DNA from: Asterias amurensis
Taxonomy: Eukaryota > Echinodermata > Asteroidea > Forcipulatida > Asteriidae
Assembly: GCF_032118995.1 (NCBI RefSeq)
Contig: NC_092648.1
Span: forward strand, 1,007,001 to 1,071,000
DNA: 64,000 nt
Reading direction: 5' to 3'
Shown here: in pieces, positions 56,601 to 64,000 of the stretch
Numbering within the stretch: position 1 is the stretch's first letter
Layout of the letters: every line of letters starts with the position of its first letter
Position numbers and translations under genes: made by a program
The notes under the pieces: model-generated
Seen by the model: only the letters and a program-made list of their open reading frames with translations
Database searches by the model: none
What the model was told of the DNA's origin: nothing

Positions 56601-59600
56601 TGTTGACTTCATCCACAAACTGTTCCTCGTTCATGAGTAACAAAGATTCTGCCTCACTGTGATTGGTTGACCACACAAGCGAACTTAACTCATTGGTCAG
56701 CTATAGGAAGATATTTGCATAATATATATTAATATTTGCACAATATATATATTAATATTTATAATAATGAATAGGGTAGATGGCCTTAGCTTTCGATCCA
56801 AACCGGACCTTCTTCAGAGGCATAAAACAAGTACAAACAAATACATATCCATTTTATAGAATGATATCATAAAAATACTCAGTCATTATGTAACGGGTGT
56901 CCCAAAACACTCATTATCTCTTTTTAAAAGTATTCAGACCCATTGTAAACTTACATGTAGCACCACGTACAAAGTGCTGTGGCGCAAACTTAACAAAGCC
57001 AACCAAGACAGAAACACTAGGGCAAACCCCGTGTCTTAACATTAACTGTTACTCCTCAAAACTCGAAATCAGATTAAATTAGGAGGAATATCGTGTCTAT
57101 AATACCGAGTCAAATCCTCAAGTGGCATGTTGCGGCCGAGTGACCAAGTGCTCTGGTGTGCCTGATCAGCAGAGTGTGGGCAAGATGCTTTACTATGTGG
57201 GTGTCATTGCCGAGTGGATAAGAGCACCGAACTCAAGCTCTGATGCTTCTGTTCAGCAGAGTGTGGGTTCGAATCCCGGTCGTGACACTTGTGTACCTGA
57301 GCAAGACACTTAACTATAATTGCTTCTCTCCACCCAGGGGTAAATGGGTACATGTGAGGGCAGTGATGGTTCTCATGATTGATTTAGCCGAGTAGATTTA
57401 GCCGAGTAGTTTCTGGTTCACATAGCAAGCCCCCTTGCTTAAAGGTTTCCTCAGGGTTGCAAGCTACAGAGATTAACTTCACTTATGAGGCATCCTTGGT
57501 TTCATTACCAGAAATATACCATAATAAAAATAATGTGACTTACAGGTAACATAGCTATAGGTCCAGTTGGTAAAAACCTCTGCCAAGCTACAACATTGTC
57601 TGTCGACTGGAAAAAATAAATACAAAACAAAACATAAAAACAAGAGTAATATAACCAGGTTTTAATTTGGTGGTATTACAGTAGATATGTTGCTATAGCA
57701 ACACATTTATCTTATTGGATTGCACTTTCCAGTTCCATCACTGACCAAGGTCACTGTGTGATAAAGTGGGCGCATGTGTTCAGACATTTCGCAATTACTT
57801 AAAATGAGTTGAGTGTGATTGTAAAAAAAAAAGCAAAATGAACGTAGCAGCTGGTATACCCTGTTTAATCCTCCGACTCATGGTCACTAGTGTGTTAAAT
57901 TCACTGGTGTTGGGTTTGTGAATGCCTACCTCTGATAGACGGAGGGTAGCTACCACTGCTGATTGGTCGTACTGCCATTGTATCATTGGAACATCACTCA
58001 GTGTTCTTATTAAGGAGTTGGGACCGTCGGCACCTGAAAACAACAAATTGACAAATAATGAAAAGGCAATATTAATGGGCCCTTTTCAAGTCCATATAAC
58101 CTCAATAGCACTCATACAACTGCAGTTTGTCAAAAAAAAGGAAACTTCAAGGCTATCTACGGTTATTTGTTTTTACTCTTACACTGATGCACAGTATACT
58201 TTATACTTATATTTAAACCGTATACTTTTGTGAAAAGAAACCAGAGGCAAATCACTCAGGTGGGATAAGAACCCATGACCTTTGCTTTGCCACTAGACCA
58301 TCGAGCTAGGCCGGTGGCTAGAGGCAGTTTGATTCCTAAGTGTTAGCAGCAGCCTCAACATCATAAAAGATACTATTCTTGCATCAGGGATAAAGATAAT
58401 AATTTATCTTTACCCTTACACTGATGTGTGTTTTAAAGCACTGTATATTCGACAGTGTTTTTAAATGTTCAATGGAACAGCTGGGAAACCCTCAAATTAA
58501 GAAATATGAATGATAAAACAAGAAATTTTTATCGGGCATAGTACAGAGATTTAAATAAATGAGTAGAAAGAACATCATGCCTGACAAGTTAAACATCAAA
58601 ATCTCACCGATTAGGAGTCTTGTCTTAATGCTTTTGCCGTTTGCTAATTTAATCTGAACCCAGCTCTCTTGCTCAGGCACATTCTGACTGGGCACCTGAA
58701 AATAAGAAAAACATCCTTAATAAATAAATGTTCAATGATGACAGATGAAGTCATTATAGAATTAGGCAAACATGATGACCACAATTGAAGTTTGCTTGAT
58801 TTTTCAAGAGACAATATTGCATTTTTTGCAATGGTGAATGTTTGTATTGAATGTTGAATGTTGAATGTTGAATGTTTGTAAATATTCTCTTCAACTCATT
58901 CAGCCTGAAAAGAGATGCACCAAAGGGGAAGATGGGGTGCTTTAAATTTATTTTACTATAGTTGTTAGAGAGACAGGTTAGCTGGGATGGATTTCAAAAA
59001 GAGTTAGGACTAGTCTTATCTTGAGTTAGGACAAGTTACTCGTCTTAGGACTAGCTGTACGTTTTTGATATCTCTTAGGACTAGTCCTAAGTTAGGACTA
59101 GTCCTAACTCTTTGTGAAATCGACCCCAGGGAGTTTTTCTCTATGCATGTGCATACTTGCAGACATCTGGCGCTTGTGTAACCCAGAAAAAGGGTACACT
59201 TAGAAAACTAATGAGAGCGTAAGCGCAGAGTTCGGTGGTAAGCAGAGCCATGAATTTTGGCCAAGATGACATCACAACTTCTTGTTTATTTGCAAGTTTT
59301 AGTCTGATGATTCAAGCTTCATGATTCAAGCTTCGCAACAGATGATAACAAACATTTTAGAATTTTTGTTTGTTATACAAGCTTTGCAACAATACAGTGT
59401 GTTTGTTTATAGAAACACAAAGAACCCCCCCCAAACAAAAAAGCAAACCAAAAACAAAAAACAAACAAACAAAACAACAACCCCAAAAACCAAACAACAA
59501 AAAATCAAACAATGCTAAAAAGCAACACGCCCGCAACTCCTTAGAGATGCACAGCAAGTCTCGCTTCATCAATTATCTCATTTATATTGCTAAGTAATCA

Positions 59601-62600
59601 GACTGTGATAGGCTCCAGAGGTGCACCATTGTCCGTTAATCCATAAAGTGCTGGTTGGTTAAGCAGAAATATTATCCTGAAGCATTCTAGGCTCGTTCCC
59701 ATAGCAAGTCACCATGACAACCAAAATACTAAACAGATACCAGTCAATCTGAAGTTCACCTTTGGGAACTATCCCTAAGGGTCTGTAGAATTGGTATCTG
59801 GACATCAAACACATTTATTTCTATATAACTTCTAACAAATGAAAACAAAGTGTCTTTCCTCAGAACATACAGAAAACGTTTAAATCTTTCACATTTATCT
59901 GATCCAGTCTCTTAAATACTCAGATATTTTACTTTTTAATTTATTCAGACAAAATTACATGACATACTTCATTTTGTTATTAATATCCTTTATTCCCCTC
60001 CCATGTCAGACATTTGTGTCCATTAAATGAAATTACCCTTGTACATTAAAGTTAAGACCAAAATGCAGTAAACATGACATAAACATGGCTGTACGCTTGT
60101 CTCAGAACGCTAACCATACATACATGTAACATACATTATGTGTATTATGTTCCCCCATTCAATGTACATGTATCAATGTAATAAATTCATTATAAGTAAA
60201 GAGCAGACGTCAATGAGATTAAAAATTTCTCCAGCCCGCATTCCATTAATTATTAATTTAGCCGACAATTATCATTAATGTTTCATGATTGAAATTACAC
60301 CAAGCAATTTACTTCAATAATTAGCAGTCTGAAAAACAGGGCAAAGTACTTAGGACTCAATACACTCATAATGGAATACACAGGAAACACAACTGTGGCT
60401 GCAGTGAAATTTGCAGAGGGCACATGACCCTTTTGATGTAATTTGGAAAGAAAAAAAAAAGAAGCTTCATGATGGAAATGGCACAGAGCAATTTACTTCA
60501 AAAATTAGCGGTCTGAAAAAAACAGTGCAGAGTGCTAAGGTCTTAATGCACTTAGTGGAAACACAACTACGACTACAGTTAAATTCGCAGAGGAAAAATT
60601 ATCCTTTTCCATGGAAATTTTGTACACAATTTGGAAGAAAAATGCAAAAAAAAAATCTTAATTTTTGATGAATATTGTGACAATATAAATATGTTACATA
60701 GAAGCACCGGTAGGGTGTCATGGCTGAGTGGTTTGAGCCCTTTTCACACTGTGTGTTTTATCCCTGTGAACACAGCACTAAGGAGGCACAAAGACTTTAA
60801 TTAACCCCCCGAGTTACCCCAACCCACTTTCAGACTGTGTCCCTATTCATCGGTGCTCCCCCAGTGAATACCCCAGGGTTTTACCGCTTACCCCTTAGAG
60901 ACCCAAAGCAGGGGTAGCTACTCCTCGGGGTATGCTCATTTGCACGGGGCAAATAGTGTAAAGCCCGGTTCATACTTCCTGCGAACGCGAATGCGATACG
61001 AATGTTGACGTCACAAATTCGCAACAAATAGTTCGCAGCAGTTAAACTTTGCTCAACTCACTTGCGAATATCGCTGCGAAAGGAGGGTTGTGACGTCAAA
61101 TTCATGTCAAATTCGCTTCGCATACGCAGGAAGTATGAACCGGGCTTTACAAAGGCAACCCCGAGAAAAACAAGTAGTGTGAAAAAGGCTTTAGAGCATC
61201 AAATCCAAGCTCTGGTGGTTAAGTTATCGGGTGTGGGTTAGAATCCCAGTCATGACACTTGTGTTATTGAGCAAGTCGCAGGATTCAAACCAACACTCTG
61301 CTGCTGACAACACCAGGGCCTAATTTCATAGAACTGCTTAACGGTAAGCAAATTGTTGAGCTTACTGTAGAAAATGTTTCTAAAGTGCAAGCGTGTTTCA
61401 AAGGTTAGTAAGAAAATTAGGTGGCCATCTTGCGCGTTCCCATGGATTTGTATTGTTAGGTCATTAATTTTTGTGCAATAAGCACTGGAAGGTTAGCACG
61501 CCCTTTCGTATGCTTATGGTGAGCAGCTCTCTGAAATAGAAATCATGCAGTAAGCACAAAATCAGCCGCTAAGCAGCTTTATGAAACTTGGCTCTGAGAC
61601 TGCTTGGCTACACTGCGCTATTGGTGGATGTGTATAAGTAAATAAGTACCTTAATATCTTGTACTGTGCTGTTATACTGGATCTTGACTCTATTCACAAG
61701 TTTCTCCAGCTGTCTACTCAGTGCATCTACAGTCACATCATTCTCAACGATGTAAGCGAGTTCTTGAGACGTCTCTTCCTGATTCCTGAATGAGATGGAG
61801 GAGTCTGAGCAAGCGTCCCATACCTGCATGCTACGTATCGGTTGGACTCGGTGATTCACCATATGGGTCCATGCCCCAATACCTGCAGTAATCAAAGTGG
61901 AACACTGGATTTAACATCTAGGCAATATTACTCATTACAATTATTGACATCTTAGGGGTCTTTTAAAAATGTTCTCCAAGACTTTTTTTTTGGAAAATAT
62001 AAAATGGGTGTGATCCCTGGCTACACAGCAGCTGATGGTTGTATGGCTTCTGACTGGCACCCCGACCAAAGATATTGACAAAATAGGAGGACCAACATAG
62101 GGCTTGATAACGCAGTTGGCACGTTAACCCAGAGTTGTAGGTTCAAATCCCCTCATTGTCAATTTGTCTTTGTTCAACCCAAAATCAATTTCATGCTTCA
62201 TGCCTTAACCAGGCCTTAACTCAAAACTGGGTTTATTTGATCATCAAATAGATGAAAAGAAGAGCTTTCAGACACCTATGTACCTATAATAAATGCATTT
62301 TACAGCATGAATCTAATGTTTAAGACAAAAAATCACGCTGTTATTATAGCGGATGTTTTGGTTGTCTTTCAGGAGTGCGTTTTCGCAGTTTAACTGTTTC
62401 AGTTGAACTTGCTAATTGGTTGATCATTAACCATTGACCAAAACAGTTATTGGTTACGGGCGCGAACACACACCCCTGTGTTATCTGAAAACTGTCAGAT
62501 TTTGCTGCAAAATGGCAGAAATATCATAATAATCTTACTTGTGAGTAAGTCAATGGATGCATGGTTGAGAGCACACACTCTGTTGCTGTACTCATCAGGA

Positions 62601-62679
62601 AGATCATCTGGTAATGGTTGGAGTGGATTGCTTCCTTCTATCATTAAGATCTTATAATGATCAAGATCTGCCTCTAGAC
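53625..62679 (-). CDS. COQ6: COQ6, ubiquinone biosynthesis flavin monooxygenase (nine exons, N-terminus missing)
   Basis: Exons in transcription order: 62539-62679, 61650-61882, 58608-58695, 57930-58033, 57544-57606, 56593-56700, 55858-56060, 55354-55469 and 53625-53824. All are GT-AG with consistent phases, giving 417 residues to a TGA. COQ6 hydroxylates (C5) the benzoquinone ring of coenzyme Q precursors in the mitochondrial CoQ complex, using FAD. Matching motifs: [45 protein letters not shown] (FAD/NADPH 'DG' motif), [81 protein letters not shown] (second FAD motif, GD....P..G.G.N) and [17 protein letters not shown]. The first ~50 residues, with the GxGxxG nucleotide fold and targeting signal, lie right of 62679 and were not found up to 64000. 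Introns hold SINEs, MITEs and a minisatellite; no damage to the coding exons is seen. Confidence 0.95.
53840..54585. other. COQ6 last intron, unassigned part
   Basis: No exon. Small open stretches at 54078-54284 and 54352-54564 have no recognisable content. Confidence 0.4.
54590..54895 (-). mobile_element. tRNA-derived SINE, minus orientation
   Basis: On the minus strand: 'ggaatggttggcttgtgcgt', B box 'ctggtttgatacccggtcag', then 'gttggttctctgctatgcca' and 'aagggtttttccatacca'. This order (tRNA head, then a 'ggttctct..tgc' core) is that of a widespread invertebrate SINE type. Confidence 0.65.
55010..55321 (-). mobile_element. Composite tRNA-related SINE flanked by a 12-bp target duplication
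   Basis: Flanked by agacattgaaga at both ends (about 55010 and 55310). On the minus strand the order is: body/tail sequence 'atgggtaaaaaccaaaat', 'tctttatccccaatgcaaa'; then 'cataggattcgaactgcc' and the tRNA-like head 'ggtagtctagatggtaagac' and 'gggtcgtgggttcg'; then the same body and tail again ('cgggaaagtactgagtata', 'tctttatccccgatgcaaa'). Tail sequence thus stands on both sides of the head, in the same direction. Confidence 0.75.
56090..56570. repeat. Intronic minisatellite, ~65-80-bp unit, about six copies
   Basis: Repeats of 'caagacaacagatgga(c/t)', 'agagacaacagag(a/g)gagc', 'tcacagaatgatatccaagt' and 'acaaacaggagagggcaag' in irregular order. It lies in the COQ6 intron between exons 56593-56700 and 55858-56060. 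The open frames on both strands are by-products. Confidence 0.85.
57122..57485 (+). mobile_element. tRNA-headed SINE, with duplicated start
   Basis: Begins 'gcatgttgcggccgagtgac' and restarts at 57206 'ttgccgagtggataagagca', followed by B box 'gtgggttcgaatcccggtcg' and 'tctctccacccaggggtaaa'. Same family as 52913; the end is shortened. In a COQ6 intron. Confidence 0.75.
58226..58460 (-). mobile_element. tRNA-related SINE (family of 55010), minus orientation
   Basis: 'ctcaggtgggataagaaccc', 'actagaccatcgagctagg', 'ctagaggcagtttgattcct', then 'gcatcagggataaagataat' and 'cttacactgatgtgtgtttt'. Body sequence again lies upstream of the tRNA-like head, as in the 55010 copy. Confidence 0.7.
58985..59128. 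mobile_element. Palindromic MITE rich in 'taggactagtcc'
   Basis: Left 'atttcaaaaagagttaggac', right its complement 'gtcctaactctttgtgaaat'. The interior is made of short inverted 'ttaggactagtcctaa' units. A remnant is at about 146-198. Confidence 0.75.
59129..60710. other. COQ6 intron, unique part
   Basis: Contains an A/C-rich simple stretch at 59425-59515, and a diverged direct repeat of ~165 bp (near 60285-60445 and 60460-60620, around 'caatttactt(c)aa(a/t)aattagc'). No exon found. Confidence 0.5.
60712..61295 (+). mobile_element. SINE split by nested MITEs
   Basis: The head 'gtgtcatggctgagtggtt' (60717-60735) continues at 61192 with 'gagcatcaaatccaagctct' and 'tgtgggttagaatcccagtc', exactly as in the intact SINE at 52913. 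Between them is a MITE with termini 'gagcccttttcacactgtg' and 'agtgtgaaaaaggcttta' (60736-61191), which itself contains the complete MITE at 60959-61149. Confidence 0.8.
60959..61149. mobile_element. Full-length MITE, termini 'aagcccggttcatacttcct'
   Basis: Inverted repeats of ~25 bp: aagcccggttcatacttcct at the left and aggaagtatgaaccgggctt at the right. Flanking TA on both sides fits a Tc1/mariner-type target duplication. The interior has a further inverted pair around 'gacgtca'. Remnants are at 12490-12600 and 21394-21490. Confidence 0.85.
61316..61595. mobile_element. MITE of the GGGCCCAATTTCATAG family
   Basis: Left 'gggcctaatttcatagaact', right 'agcagctttatgaaacttgg'. It is co-linear with 9431-9723 throughout ('ccatggatttg(t/c)attg', 'gcactggaaggttagca'). 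Confidence 0.8.
62093..62210 (+). mobile_element. tRNA-like SINE fragment
   Basis: A box region 'cttgataacgcagttggca' and B box 'gtaggttcaaatcccctc'. Family differs from the other SINEs in the window. In the COQ6 intron upstream of 61882. Confidence 0.5.
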
Positions 62680-62689
62680 CTGTAAGACA

Positions 62690-62983
62690 AATACAAAATA
62701 TCATTGAGACCAATTATGAGACCTTAGCAAATGAACTAGTTTCACTAGTCATCCTCAGAACGAGGCACCACCAGTAAGTTGGTGGCGCTGTTTCCCGCTA
62801 CAGCCACTAGATGGTGGTTTGGCCGCAGGTGTCCTCCCCCGGGGTGGAACTTGGGGTATGAGGCGGTCCCATATGTGTGACCAATTAAGAACTCACTCAC
62901 CGGAACTGAAGTTAATAATGAGAAGTCCCCTCGATCCACTGTGTGAAATGAGTAGTACCTGCCGATTTCTTACCTTTCGCACA
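62690..62983. other. COQ6 intron, unassigned GC-richer block
   Basis: 62750-62960 is GC-richer and carries 'cccccggggtgg', but no COQ6 N-terminal motif (GxGxxG) is found in any frame. Confidence 0.4.
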
Positions 62984-63174
62984 GGGCCCAATTTCATAGT
63001 TTAGGCAAAATTCTGCTTGACTAATTTCTTTGCTAAGCAAAATTTAAGTGGAGAACCAGATTCAACAATGTGTAAACATTATTGAATTATAGTGGGTCAC
63101 CCAGTTTTTACTCAGCAAATTTTGACTGTGCTTAGCACATTTTTGTGCTTATAGGCTTGATGAAATTAGGCCCA
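62984..63174. mobile_element. MITE of the GGGCCCAATTTCATAG family
   Basis: Left gggcccaatttcatagttta, right 'gatgaaattaggccc'. The interior resembles the 845-970 copy ('gctaagcaaaatttaagtgg'). Confidence 0.8.
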
Positions 63175-63460
63175 TTTAATAGTTAAGCAGGACAGTACTT
63201 TTCAGAACTGATAAGTAGAATATATAGCACGACAAGTGCTCAAAAGAATATAATTGACCCAGCAAGTAAATACCGTACACCAATACACTGATACCTCACC
63301 ATGCAATGCCTGAAATCCACCATACAAAAATATCGTTCCAGAATATTAAAATCTATAATTCTGCCAACTGCCAGTTTATAAAATGTTTGACACTCATTTA
63401 AACTTCTCTGCCCCCCTAATTTACATAGCACTTATTCTATCAGCACTAAAAACTCAGGTA
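63175..63460. other. No gene seen
   Basis: AT-rich, without exon or repeat signals I can support. Confidence 0.4.
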
Positions 63461-63464
63461 ATCA

Positions 63465-64000
63465 GCCTGGACTGAAAACTCAATCCTCATAGTGCCCCTT
63501 GTGGGATTTGAACCTCGGCCCTAGAGGTGAAAGTCAAGGAAAGAAACTACTACCCTAACCTGACCGCTAGACCCGACTGTTTATTTGGTCTCTTCTGTAA
63601 ACCAACCCACAAGAATTATTTATGAGATACCTCACGTGATGAGGTAGGGACTGAAACCAAATCCACTTAGTGCCCCTGGTGGGATGTGAACCTTGGTCTT
63701 AGAGGTCAAAGGCAAGGAAAGAGACTGTACAGCACCAACCTGACTGCCCCACCCGACGGTTTGTTCAATCTCTTCTGAAAACCAACCCACAAGAGTTATT
63801 ACAGGGAAACCTAATGCAATGAGGTAGTGACCGAAAACCCAATCCACATAGTGTCCTGGTGTGACTTGAACCCTGGTCTCTGTGATGGAGGCAAGGAAAG
63901 AAAATACTCTGCCGACCTGACCGCTCGACCCGACTGTTTGTTTGGTATCTTCTGTAAACCAACCCACAAGAGTTGTTCCTGGGAAACCTCACGCCATGAT
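63465..64000 (-). repeat. Three tandem copies of a ~180-bp tRNA-like (SINE-type) unit
   Basis: On the minus strand each unit has an A-box-like 'gagcggtcaggtcgg' or 'tagcggtcaggttag', then 'tttctttccttgcc', a B box ('ccagggttcaagtcacacca', 'caaggttcacatcccacc', 'gaggttcaaatcccacaa') and 'ttcttgtgggttggttt'. Period about 177-181 bp. The array runs off the right edge of the window. Confidence 0.8.

Noticed and set aside
62745-62939. Missing N-terminal exon of COQ6
   Set aside because: No GxGxxG nucleotide-binding motif or compatible acceptor/donor pair in the minus-strand frames; the ORF there has no COQ6 similarity.

Overview
The window looks like nuclear DNA of a marine deuterostome, most likely an echinoderm and perhaps a sea star. 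It has small exons with GT-AG introns, animal-type housekeeping genes, and several families of short inverted-repeat elements and tRNA-headed SINEs of a kind I associate with echinoderm genomes. The species call rests on recall of repeat families and is not proven by anything here. No bacterial, organellar or viral gene set is present.

Three protein-coding genes can be rebuilt with splice sites. At the left edge (405-1979, +) lie the last three exons of a PARP2/3-like ADP-ribosyltransferase. At 4608-7568 (-) is a complete four-exon coding sequence for a 426-residue protein with a mitochondrial-type N-terminus, one membrane segment and a helical-repeat tail; I could not name the family. At 53625-62679 (-) are nine exons of COQ6, the ubiquinone-biosynthesis flavin monooxygenase. 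They cover everything except roughly the first 50 residues. Its 3' UTR probably runs to tandem poly(A) signals at about 51.45 kb. A single thrombospondin type 1 exon (45696-45848, -) shows a fourth coding locus.

The rest is dominated by tandem duplication, often of exon-sized pieces that keep their splice signals. On the + strand, 12.3-18.7 kb holds an alternating array of two exon-like units (A and B). Related exon-like units C follow at 19.4-21.4 kb, then a 6-kb array of about 100 copies of a 60-bp (20-codon) unit at 22.76-28.72 kb. On the - strand, 42.0-49.7 kb holds nine copies of a ~105-bp exon-like unit. The best copies encode a ~35-residue module in the same symmetric phase. One spacer has expanded into about 23 copies of a 132-bp unit, each carrying a copy of the upstream 3' splice site. 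A promoter-like block at 50.4-50.5 kb could drive this - strand locus. These two arrays are the strongest candidates for something undescribed. Whether they make protein, non-coding RNA or nothing cannot be settled from sequence alone.

Between them lie a LINE 3' fragment (29.0-29.6 kb), ~350-bp repeats (30.5-31.4 kb), an AT-rich ~1.26-kb satellite (31.6-34.9 kb), ~190-bp repeats with TATA-like boxes (35.2-36.05 kb), minisatellites (36.9-38.05 and 40.7-41.15 kb), and many MITEs and SINEs. Several of these are nested, folded back or tandemly arrayed.
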